From positions 558,001 to 622,000 of the forward strand of contig JAJQJQ010000063.1 of assembly GCA_028622995.1 (NCBI GenBank): DNA of 64,000 nt, given 5' to 3'. The stretch's first letter is position 1. Each line of letters starts with the position of its first letter. Made by a program: the position numbers and the translations under genes. A model generated the notes under the pieces. That model was not told the DNA's origin, did not search any database, and was given only the letters and a program-made list of their open reading frames with translations. Positions 1 to 10,890 of the stretch are shown here, one piece after another. Origin of the DNA: Panagrolaimus kolymaensis. Lineage: Eukaryota; Nematoda; Chromadorea; Rhabditida; Panagrolaimidae.

Positions 1-82
1 TTTATAATATTTTTTCAATGTTAAAAATCATTTTGAAACCTTAAAAAAAAATTCATAACTAAAATGCGCATCGTCGGTTTCA

Positions 83-271
83 ACCGTCTCTTGACGGTGG
101 CGACCGTCAGTTGACGGTGGAGACCGTCAGGCTCTGAAATAGGTTTCAACTATAAAAAATAGAGCAGCAATAATCTCCATAGCTTATTTATCAATAATCT
201 TGAGTTTTTGGAAAAAAAAAATTGACGGTCAAAACCGTCAAAAGACGGTGGTAACCGTCGAAAATGACGGT
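83..271. repeat. Phased ACCGTC/GACGGT inverted hexamer array
   Basis: ACCGTC and its reverse complement GACGGT alternate at 83, 93, 103, 113 and 123, exactly 10 bp apart. A second block has them at 224, 234, 244, 254 and 266. Each neighbouring pair is a small inverted repeat, and the 10 bp step puts the sites on one face of the helix. The flanks are plain AT-rich DNA. It could be a multi-site protein-binding array or a degenerate satellite. It lies just outside the segmental duplication that begins near 313 and is not present beside the other copy. Confidence 0.7.
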
Positions 272-1062
272 TGGCTTACAGGGTTGAATACAAGGAAATT
301 AGCTTCATTGGAAAAAAGCGGAGTGAAATTTGAAACAAGGAATAAAATATTAAAATAATCTTTTCTTTCAACTTAATTTCCTATAATTAGAATTAATGAT
401 GGCGATCAGCAACGGAGGTGGTTTTTGTGGCTACAAGAACTGGTAAAGAAATTCTTTTAACACAAATAAATCAAATAATTTATCTCGTTTTTTGTGCCCA
501 AATAATTTTTTAAAGCCTCCATTAAACCAGTAAAGTTTGTTGAATTAAAATTTGTGAATGGAATCAAATCTTCGAAAGCATATTGTAAACATAACAAAAA
601 CAAACTTTTTTAAAGATTTTACCAAAAAATTATTTAGCCCAAATTTGTTAATGGCCGTGAATGAATAAATAACCTTTAGGAAAGGCAAATTAAAGTTTTT
701 ATAAACAAACGATGCACGCAAAATAAGTTTTCGTCGCAAGAATTATTTTTTTTATTTTTTTGTTGTTAGTCCGCAATTTGACTGTTCCTTTAAAAATCAA
801 TTCTAAAGAATTTATTGATTCTGTATTTTCTTTTATTGAATAGTTTTATTATTAAATTCTCAAACTTAAAGCAATCAGAGCTTCCTAGAAGTTTTTTTTG
901 GAAGTAATGGACGCTGTTCCATCAACTTCAAAAATTTATCAAATTCCATGGTTCGCTTGTTAATGAATTTTTATATTCCAATAATTATGTTTATTTATTT
1001 TTCAGATCCAAAACCAACTTTCTGATTCTCAAAAAGAATCACAAAAAAGGAAAGCAGCAATT

Positions 1063-2681
1063 ATGAATGTTGATGATGAGTAAAATTTTCGCCATTCAAA
1101 AATGGAATATATAAATTAAAATATAGTTTTAGATTAATAGCTCATTTGGATGTTATTTTGGAAGATAGCACTCTTAGGAATTTAACTGAAACAAATTTAA
1201 ATAATTATTCTTATGTTCCTAATTTTGAGCATGCAAATCCATCGACTTTCGGGAATGATGATTCATATATGAGACTTGTTTCCCAAACTTTGCAACATGT
1301 TTGTTCAATTTTATATATATACTTTTTTGATATTGAGGAAAAAAAGCTTTTAGGAACCAAATTCAAGTCATGCAAATATTGGAAATATCCAAACTTTTAA
1401 TAATTATTATAATCCTGGAGAAAGAGGAGATGGAATCGGAATCGAAGATGAATCAGAAGACCTTTATCAAGAAGACGATGTTGAAGATAGATCGTGAGTT
1501 TGCAATTACTAAACCTCCGTTAAAGACCTGTCAGCACATTAGATAAACCATGGCTGAACTGGATAAAATTTTGGTTTGGCTCACAAAAATATAAACATTA
1601 AAAAAATGCTTTTGACGGATAAAAACGAAAAATAATTAGTCGAGCCAAGATTTTTTAAGCTCAACAATATCAATTTCAAACCATTTTTCCAATAATCATT
1701 TGATACATAACATTTAAATCACTTTTTAGTGCCTCGTCTGCTTCTTCATTGTCACCAACCCCAGCTAAAAAAAGACGAGGATCCTCCCGTAGATCCAAAA
1801 ATTCCAATAATTATCAAGAAGATGATCCACAATATTTAAAACTTTATGATTTTATTCTTCAACCAACTAAAAATGGTTATCATAAATTAGTGACTTTTGA
1901 AGAAAAAGATCGAAATTTATGTTATAATTATTATTATCAAAAAGCTAAATCCAATCAATATTATCGATGTGATAATTGTCATCGTCGCAAACATACTTTG
2001 TGTGCTTGGATTCGAAAAGATGCGAATGGAAAAGAATACGTTCGAACTAAAAACGATCATATTTGTAATTCAGTGAGATATATTCCTCCCGGTGGAGGAG
2101 TTCATAATCAAGAAACAATAACCATAAAATCATCCAATTTTAAACTTATAAAAGCTGACGACGATGGAATAATTCAGAAAATAGTTATTTTTAATAAAAA
2201 CAACCCATCCCTTTGTTATCGATATAACTATAGCGACTCGAAAAAATTATTTTATTGTGTCAAATGTCGCGGAAAATTTTCTAAATTAATTACCGCTAAA
2301 ATTTTTATTGACGATGAAACTAAAGAAGAAATAATTAAATATCGAGATTCACATTTTTGTGAACCCGAAGAATATGAACCCAAAGATCCAGAAAACCTCA
2401 AAATTATTCAATCAAATTTGTTTGAATTAAAAAATGGTTCCAAAATTCACCAAGAAAATCAAAGTTTATTTATTTACACTTCGAAATTTAAAATATTTTA
2501 TTATAAATTTTTTCGAAGAACTAAAAATAATTATATTTGTTTGGATTGTAATTATTTAAAGAAATCCACCACGGCAAAGTTGAGTGAAGACAGTGAAACC
2601 GGAGAAAAGATTATTAAAATTTCGGATGAACATATTTGTGAACCAAGGTTTTGTGGAAAAATTGAAGAGGAAATTGTTTAA
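1063..2681 (+). CDS. Triple zinc-binding-repeat protein, copy 1 (FLYWCH-like)
   Basis: Exons 1063..1079, 1133..1298, 1354..1493 and 1730..2681 join in frame to 424 residues. After an acidic, Ser-rich N-terminal part and a basic KKRR stretch come three repeats in the last exon, each with a Y-x-C-x2-C pair, a conserved Ala-Lys/Trp strand about 12-14 residues later, then H-x-C. This C2HC layout resembles FLYWCH-type fingers, which bind DNA or protein, but the match is by eye only. The copy at 44040-45798 starts in an earlier exon; here the matching exon (907..950) has lost 19 bp and would be out of frame. The ATG at 1063, inside the second ancestral exon and in frame, is therefore the start used. 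The gene may be N-terminally shortened or dying. AATAAA follows the stop within about 40 bp. Confidence 0.7.
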
Positions 2682-2897
2682 ATAAAATTTAAATATTGTT
2701 TTCTTTACAATGAAAAAAATAAAGTTGATTTTCTATTTAATTTTTTTCTTGTCGCCCGTCAGAGTTTGTAAACTTTAAGAAAATTGTTTTTTGTAATCAA
2801 AATTCAAGGCAAATGCTTGGCACTATGAAATATAAAAAAAATTAAAAAAGTAGTAAAATTTTTCGTTTCCGGGAAAGATTCAGTTTTTCACATAATT

Positions 2898-3547
2898 CAA
2901 AGATAACCCGAGTAGCACTGGACCCACGCATGGGCACAGGGTGTGTTTGGGTGTGTTTTGACACACCCAAGAGTACCGGGTACCGCTGAGGTTTTTAAGA
3001 AAATGAAAAAAATACACAGGGGATACCAAGGGAAATTTTTTTCTGTATTCTGAGGGTACCGCTTTCTTTTCTGCCAGCCAAAAAGTAGCACAGAGGGGAG
3101 ACCTTTTGGAAAATTTGGGGTACCGCTAGCAAAAAATCCTTGACACACTCCCTTGCCCATGTATGACCGGACCACAGAGAAAAAAAGCATGCAAAGTCGC
3201 TTTTAAAAAATTCGCTAACAACAAATTGTAACAAAGTCCACGTTTGCACCATTTTCTTTGTCAACCATCTGACTGGCTATTACCAACTAAGCAACCAAAG
3301 AGACAAACTCTCTTTTTCCTCTGAGGATGATGATTCACAAAACTGACATACATAACTTCAAATGAAAATGCTTTCCAATACAGAAAGAGAGAGTGTTTGT
3401 CTTTGGCTGCCTAATTTTAAAGTTTTTTTAGTTGCTTAACAAAAAAGGGTGAAACGCGTCTTTTATCTTTTATTCTCGCCGCCTCCTTTTATAAAAGCAA
3501 CTTCGTTTATTTCTTTAAATGTGGTCCGGAGCTTTCGGGTTATCTTT
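2898..3547. mobile_element. MITE-like element, copy 1, with nested insertion
   Basis: It is bounded by a perfect 13 bp inverted repeat: CAAAGATAACCCG at 2898-2910 and its complement at 3535-3547. Just inside the right end is GCTTTCGGG preceded by GTGGTCCGGA. Without the nested insertion it is about 390 bp, the length of the copy at 43479-43867, where the same internal blocks occur in inverted order. It has no coding capacity. It sits between two tail-to-tail genes in both arms of the segmental duplication, so it was probably present before the duplication. Confidence 0.7.
2911..3170. mobile_element. Nested ~260 bp insertion with imperfect terminal inverted repeats
   Basis: This block is absent from the other copy of the host MITE and is clearly less AT-rich than its surroundings. 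Its ends carry related inverted motifs: CATGGGCACAGGGTGTGT on the left, and the complement of CATGGGCAAGGGAGTGTGT on the right. Inside, GGTACCGCT occurs three times (2979, 3055, 3119). I see no convincing reading frame. It is best explained as a short nonautonomous element inserted after the segmental duplication. Confidence 0.55.
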
Positions 3548-3796
3548 GTTAAGTTTCCCCCGTTAGCAGAAACTCGACCACATTTTTTAAATTTTTTAGT
3601 AAAACTTATTTGAGCAAAGTTAAACTTTTTTCATGGAAGTGGAATCTCAATTTTTTGATTAGTTTAATTCATTTAATTAATTCTCTTCATTGATTTTTCT
3701 AAAAATTCTTTGGGTGCTTACTTTCTTTTTAAAGATTTACTTTATTTATTTTTTTCTTTATAAAAAATCCAAAAACCACAACAAGAAAAATCAAAT

Positions 3797-6794
3797 TTAT
3801 GGGCAGCTGGAATTAAAAGCTTTTTCAAGTTTTTTTTCCTCTTTATTTAAAGCTTGTCTTCTACGTCCATAAAAAAAATATCCAATTATGGAAATGGTAA
3901 AAATAAAAATTCCGAGAATTCATTTAACATAAAAATAAAAAGTTCCTGACATAAGTTTAAAATAAATATCTCCATCACTACATTCAGAAATTTCATTTAA
4001 TCTAAGCCAATCATCCATTTTTTCGTTGTGACAACTCCAAAAAATTAATTCGCGTTTCTCAAAATATTTCGAATATTTCGACGATGGCGATTTTAAATCA
4101 TTTATTAACCATCCCATTTTAAAACAATTGCATGGATAATTATTATTCCGAGTTTCAATATTTTTAACATTTTTCCAATTCAAAAGTTTATCAGAAAAAA
4201 ATCTAATTAATTTAACATCAAAAATAAGTGTATCCAATGTATGAGGAATTCCAGCCGAGATCGAACCAAAAGCATTTTCATGAATAAATGAAAAATTTTC
4301 ATTGTATGAAAAATCAGTTTTTTTGAGGTTTGTTAAATTACAAAAAGTGCAATTTTCAATTCTTTCCAGTTTAGATTTGGTAATAAAAAATTCTTCAAGT
4401 TTAAAATTAAATTGAAAATCTCCATTTTTTAAAGTTTTAATATTATTTTCTCTTGTATATAGATATCGGAGATTTGAAAGTTGGCTGATAGCTTTAGGAA
4501 TGGATGTAAAGTTATTACCATTCAATGCGAGTTTTTCCAAATTTCTAAAAACATGGAGGCTTAAAAAATGTTTAAAAAATATCCAACTGTTTGAATGAAA
4601 AAAAAATTATAATTTCTTACGTTAGATTTTCAAAAATATTGTCATCTAAGTTTGAAATTTGACAATATCTGATATCCAAAAAAGCAAGGGTTGAAGGCAA
4701 AAATAACTTTTTTGGTACAGATGAAAAAATTAAGGGATTGTAGCATAAATACAACGTTTGTAAATTTCTTTAAAAAATATTTTAATACTTTTTTAGTTTT
4801 TATTTTAAAGAAAATTTCTTACTTGAAAACAGAAAAACCAGGCAATTTAGTAATATTACAATTTGATATATCCAAAATTTCCAAATTTTCTAATGCTTTT
4901 GGAAAAACAAATTTTGACCATTGTATATATTTGTTTCCTTTGAGGGATAAAGATTTTAATTTAGTTAAATATTTAAAAGAACTCGAGTTCAAATTTGAAA
5001 ATTTATTGTAGCCCAAACCCAATTCTTCTAAGGTTAAACCAAGTTTTGGAGTTAAAACATTTTCTGTAATTTTGGTTAATGGATTTTCAGAAATTATTAG
5101 AATTTTTAGTGAAACTAAATCATCAAACGCCCCATTTTCGATGATTTCAATTTTGTTTCGGCGAAATTCCAACTTTTCTATAATTTTTTGATAACTTGAT
5201 ATAATTTTACCCTGAAAATACAAAATGACTTAATATTTAAAATTTATAGCAAAAAAATCTTAACCTTTTCGAGATGCTTTATCGACGTAAAATAAAAATT
5301 GGCCTCTTTAAGAGTAAAGTTATTTTGAAGGATTTTAATATTTGTATTTTTAATATATTTTTCACCATAACATACCATTTTTTGTTTGTAACAGCTACAA
5401 ACTAAAATTTACACAAAAATATGGGACTTAAACTCTATGAGGATGTCATACCTATGTAGCTGGGATCACAAGCATAAATATATTCACTGTCATCCGCGAT
5501 GGTGTAATTATTTTCTCTGCCATTTTTACAAAAATTTCCTGCCAAATTATAAAATTTTATATTCTTTAATTCTGGAGGTGTTTGGCAGTGAAGAGTATGA
5601 AGAAGAGATTGATAGCCATTATTTAAATTATTTGCATATAATGAATCTCTTTTTTTGAGGTCGTTGATTAACCAAGCCATGGAGCAATTACAATTGAAAG
5701 GATTCTCTCTGATGTCAATTTGACTAACATTTTTCCAATTTAGTAAATTTTCTGACAAAGTTGAAATATTACAATTTTTAATTGAAAAATATTCCAATTC
5801 AGGAGTCCATCCGGCTGTCAAAGCCCCAAAAGCGTTGTCATGGATGTTAAAAAGATTTTCATTATTTGAAAAATCAATCTTTTTAAGGTTTGGTAAACCA
5901 CAAAAAGTGCAGTTTTCAATGGTTTTAAATAAACTTCCACAAGCATCAAGAGTTTCAAGTTTTGAATTAAATTTGAGATCATTATTTGTTAGATTTGTAA
6001 GATCAAAATGCTGAATATATAAATATCGAAGATTGGATAAACTTTGAATAGCTTTAGGAAAGGTATTCAATGGATTTCCATTTAGCCGTAAAGTTTCTAA
6101 GTTCCTAAAAAAATTCTTTTTTACTTCAATGGAGTTTTTTTATAAAAAAATTACTTTAAATTTGAAAAAATATTTTCAGGCAAAAATAAAATATCACAGA
6201 AACTTAAAACCAAAGTTTTTAAATTTGACAAACTTTCAGTAAAAATTGATACATTTTTTTCACTAATAATTTCAAATAATTTTTATTCCCTCGTTTTTGC
6301 GCAAATTTAAAAAGGTTAGATTTTTCATAAAAAGTTGTGATTGAAAGATTTTCAAGATCATTATTGCGTAAATCCAATTCGACTAAAGTCGAGCCAGCGT
6401 CTTCCGTTAAAAGTAGTTCATAAATATTTTTCATATAACAATTTCCCAAATTTAACTTTTCAAAACCAATAAATTGTGTAGATACTTTATTTTCTATTTT
6501 AGTTCCATCTTCCCTAAATCGTTGAATCATATCCGGATTTTTTACGCCATCGCGTTCATATTCGCAAGCTAAAAAAACAAAGTAAATATTTTTATTAAAA
6601 TCAAAAATAATAAAACTACATTTTTCAAAAGGATAATATTCACCATCATCACATAAGTAATAATTTTTTCTTAAATATTTACTGATAGATTCAGCATCAC
6701 TTCCTCCTTCAACGAAGACATTTTGGTATAAAACAAAAATAAAAAGATATAATCCAAAACTAAGAAACCCTTCTTTTTTTGATGGAAGTTTCAT
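3797..6794 (-). pseudogene. LRR-A: two-module extracellular LRR protein, disrupted
   Basis: Exons from the 5' end: 6620..6794 (signal peptide, start MKLPSKK), 6155..6568, 5452..6104, 5265..5401, 4823..5211, 4621..4767 and 3920..4544. Two LRR modules are visible. The second has an N-terminal Cys cluster (CSCYKQKMVC), leucine-rich repeats, the family N-C-T-F-C motif and a C-terminal LRRCT cap (PCNC...GWLINDLK). Exon 6155..6568 needs two single-base corrections: the reading frame changes twice between about 6330 and 6265, both near homopolymers. The last exon ends in TGA at 3920-3922, where paralogues have TGG. The frame then stays open to 3797 and encodes a hydrophobic segment followed by GRRRQ, i.e. 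the lost membrane anchor. Exons from 6104 downward are otherwise intact. Either a recent pseudogene or, if the frameshifts are assembly errors, a secreted form. Confidence 0.75.
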
Positions 6795-9700
6795 TATTGA
6801 AAGCAGCCTTTTTAATTTATGCCAAAAAGTAAAAATCAATGTTAGTTAAGAAAGCCATGTTTGAAAAATAAAAAAAGGACGCCAAAATGAGAGCACAAAA
6901 TTGTTGAGAAAAAAAATCAAAAGCTATTTATGCAAAAAACTCTCAGAGGTTTGACCTGATAAATAAAATCCACTGCCCAACATACCGGTGCAGAAAAAAG
7001 AATTTAGAGTGAACATTTTTTGAGCAACATTTATTTTTTTTATCAAAAAGCAAAATAAAACAAACAAAAATCATTTAAATTTTAAACACCCTCTTCTTCG
7101 TCGTCGTTTGTGTCGAAATCTTCTTCAAGTTTATCTTCATCTTCTCGACGATATGGAATTGATTGGCTTCGATATCGACGGAAATAAATATAACTTCCAA
7201 CACCGATGGCAATAAAAATGAAAGCAAGTAAAATTCCAAAAAGAATCCACCAAAGAAAATGAGTTTTGGGGATTTCTTTAAAAGTTTCATTAAAACAAAA
7301 TTCTTTAGAAATATTTGAAAATTTAATATTTTTCATTTCAATCGGAAAATTGCAAACAAGTTTTTCTTGATTTTTTACAGAATTTTGAAGTTTTGGAAAA
7401 TACCATGGCGAATCGGATTTTAATCCTTGAATTAACCATGCAATCGAACAATCATAATTTAATGGATTTCCATCGATTTGAATGTTTTCAATTTTGTTCC
7501 AATCAAGCAAATTTTCTGATAAACTTGAAACGTTGCAATTTGAAATTGAAAAAGCTTTGAAATTTTTGAGTGGAGGTTCGCCAGAAATTAATCCAAAAGC
7601 ATTTTCATGAATAAATGTGAGATTGTCATTTCCTTGCAAATATAATACTTTAAGATTGGAAAACCCGCAAAAAGTGCAATTGTCAATTTTCGAAATACTA
7701 TTTGTGGAAGCATCCAACATTTCGAGACTATGAACATATTTCGCGTTTGTGAAATTTAACTTTGAAATTTTTGTGTTTTGAATAAACAAATTTCGAAGGT
7801 TTGAAAGTCCATTGACTGCTTTTGGAATAGTTGTTAAAGGATTATTACTTAAACCCAAGCTTTCCAAATTTCTAAAAAAATTATATTTTATTCATTTTTT
7901 TTGTGTGAAGAATTATAAAAAGGTTTTACTTGAGATTAGCGAAAATACTTTCATCCAATTTTTTAATTTTGCAACCATCCAAATATAAAAATTTTAAGTT
8001 TACCATACTTTCCGGAAAAATGTTGATAAGTTTTATTTTATCATTATTTGCCAAGGATAAATATGTGAGTTGCGTTAAATTATAAAAATTTGATAAATTG
8101 AGTTTTTCAAATTTGTTGTGAGATAAATCCAGTTTGAGTAAAGTTAATCCAAGATCTTCCGTAAAAATTTCATTTTCTATAGTTTTCAATAAGTTTCCAT
8201 TAAGAAGCAAAGCTTTTAAAGAAATATATTTATCAAATGTTCCATTTTCAATGGCTTCAATTAAATTGTTTTGAAAATCGAGTTTTTGAATGGTATTTTC
8301 TCTTCCAGGAATAATTTGGTCCTAAAAAATATTTTTTTCTTGGCCTCCATCTCCCGTTTTTTTTAATATGAAAAGTCAACCTACCTTTTTCAATTCAGTA
8401 AAATGATTTCCACTAAAGCTAGCATTTTAAGAATAAAATTAGAATCCATAATTTTGATGTTTGTGATTTCTGAATGTTTTTTGGAGTAAAAATCACAATG
8501 TAATTCTTGGTTTTTGCAGTGACAATCAGATGCTACAAAAAAGAATACTACTTTACTTATTTAATTATTCCTTTTTTAATTATACCTAAAGAATTTTCTT
8601 CATCGCATGCATCGATTATGATTTCATTAACACAAATGGGTTGATCCTTAAAACTTTGATATCCAGATTTTGATAAACAATGCAATGAATCCATATAAGT
8701 AATAAAACTTTTAGCGTATAATGGATTTTCTTTTTTGTAATCATTGATTAGCCATCCCATGGAACAATTACATGTAAATTGATTTAAATCTGCATGAATA
8801 ATTTTAGTATTTTTCCAATCCAAAAAATTTTCAGATAAAAATGCAATACCACATTGTGAAATGGTAAATAATTCCAATGCAGGTGAAAATCCCGTTGAAA
8901 TCGAACCAAATGCATTTTCATGAATATATGTTAGACGATGGTTACCATTGAGATAAACTTTTTTTAAGTTTGTTAAATTGCAAAATGCACAATCTTCGAT
9001 TCTTTGTAAATTTCCATACATTGCATTAAAACTTTCTAATTTAGTATTCATTTTCAAAATATCCATTTGTAAATCCGTAATTCTATTTCCGCCTATATCC
9101 AAATGTCGAAGGTTTGAAAGAACTTTTAAAGAAGCTTTAGGAAAAGATGAAAGATCATTCGAAGACAAATCTAATTTTTCCAAATTTCTAAAATTTAAAT
9201 ATTTTTTTTAAAAACGCGTTTAAGATGGAATAACGAAAAATATGTATTTATTAAAAAAATTTAGCGTCTATTCGAATAATTTTTTAATAAATTTTGGTAG
9301 CCTTTAGCAAAAAAATTAACTAAAATGTTACTTGTTTTTATTTAAAAAAATTTTTCCCAAATCCTTCGTGCTATTTATTTTTTATGTTTTAAATCGAGAA
9401 AATCTTACTTGAAGCTGGCAAAAATATTTTCATTCAAGCTGGATATTTGGCATCCAGATAAATACAAATTTTTTAAATTGGTTAATGATGGCAAAAAAGT
9501 ATCATTAATTTTGGATTTAAAAATAGCAGGATTTTTATCCAAACGTAATGTTTCAAGATTCCCAAAATTCAATTAAAATTTTAATTTAAAAAATGTAACC
9601 AACATACTTGAGTGAATCTAAATTAGGCAGAGTTGAAATATAGCAATTTGCCAAATTCAAATTTTTTAAGTTTTCTAATGATTTTGGAAATTTGTTGAAT

Positions 9701-10428
9701 AATGTAAAATTAACATTCACATTTCCTTCCAATGACAAACTTTTTAATTTGGTCAAAAATTGAAAAGCATTCGAATTTAAATTGGATAATTCATTTCGGC
9801 TTAAATCAAGTTCCAATAAAGTTGAACCAAGTCTTTCAGTCAATACACTTTCAGAAATGTACTTTACAATGTCGGTGAATGAAATGAAGTCATATTTATC
9901 CTTTTCAATCCGGTTTCATCCGTTTTCATCCTGGCGTACTTTGCCAAAAGACACGGAAACTTGAAGCTTTTTTTGCTTCAATTTTACAACATTTTTTTTG
10001 TTATATCTAATATTCTTTAATATTTTTATTGGTGATTTTTGTTTTAAATAATGAGGAAAAAATATTTGCAATATTGCATTACAAAGTAATAATGAAAATG
10101 GCGGATGAAATCATGTTTTTACCCGACATTTTACATTGCAACGGTTTTTTTGTTAATGTAAAGGTGAAAATGTTGGAGCATTTGGGTTTGGACGATTATC
10201 AAAAAATAAAGAAATTATTTCAAAGGCGGTTTAAAAAGAGAAAGTATCTTTCCTTTTAATCAAAGGTCGTGAATATGCCCCTAAGAGCCAAATTATTTTA
10301 CCCCCAATTTTTAAGAAGCAGAGGAATAATTGTTGACATTTTTTCTTTTCATTTTTGTAAATTTTTGTTTACGAAATTGAAGATATTTCACTGCTATTAA
10401 TCAACTTAAAAATTGATCATTTCAAAGT

Positions 10429-10700
10429 CCTCCGTATCAAACAACTCCGCAACAGAACATCCAAGCTATTGAATTGGGTATTAAAGATCTTATTTCAACG
10501 TTTGTTTTTTTTATTACAAATTTTAAAAGTTAATTTATAAAGACCTCTATAGAATAAATTTTGGCCAATTTTCTGACGTTTGAATCCGAATTACTCATCT
10601 TCAAGCAACAGCTCAACAATTTGAAGCTGATATTGAACGCCTTCCAGACATTAAGAATACTATTAAGGATCACGATAGCTTCATAAAACAATATTGCTGA
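10429..10700 (+). other. Coding-like fragments inside the Tc1-like element
   Basis: Two stretches read like protein and are less AT-rich than the rest of the element. One gives PPYQTTPQQNIQAIELG and ends near 10500 at a GTTTGT donor-like site. The other (about 10590-10698) gives ATAQQFEADIERLPDIKN and ends in a stop. An intron-like stretch ending in TATAG separates them. They do not resemble transposase. They may be captured host exons; I do not recognise the parent gene. Confidence 0.35.
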
Positions 10701-10790
10701 AGCTTAAATTGAACAATGATTAATCCAAGTGTGTTTTTCATAAGATAATTCCTTTGAAACAAAAATTATTTTTAGTACCCTAAAATTAAA

Positions 10791-10890
10791 ATGACTTCGG
10801 AACAACGGATGGATATCGAACGACTTTTTCCTGTTGCTTATACTCAACGGGAAATATCCAGAATTGTTTCTTGCTCATTAATAGGTAGAA
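10791..10890 (+). pseudogene. Remnant of a transposase N-terminal HTH
   Basis: The frame starts at the ATG at 10791. It reads MTSEQRMDIERLFP, then TQREISRIVSCS, before turning into low-complexity sequence. The spacing of R-I-L-like and EI-S-R-I-V-x-C-S residues resembles the first helix-turn-helix of Tc1-family transposases. Only about 30 residues can be recognised and no DDE catalytic region follows. It lies in the middle of the element, as expected for a decayed transposase. Confidence 0.45.

Larger units (their letters stand above)
313..4544. repeat. Inverted segmental duplication, left arm
   Basis: This stretch matches the reverse complement of about 42550-46383. In order it holds about 600 bp of conserved upstream DNA, the zinc-binding protein gene, a MITE, and the terminal exon of an LRR gene on the other strand. 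The right arm shows the same order inverted. The two zinc-binding genes are nearly identical in protein sequence; noncoding DNA and the LRR exon are more diverged. The left arm is about 0.4 kb longer, mostly because of a nested insertion at 2911-3170. The outer boundary is near 313 (AAAAAAGCGGAGT is shared). The inner boundary is near the 5' border of the LRR exon at 4544. Confidence 0.85.

Noticed and set aside
2897..3264. Minus-strand open frames over the nested MITEs
   Set aside because: They cross element boundaries and are not conserved in the second copy of the host MITE.
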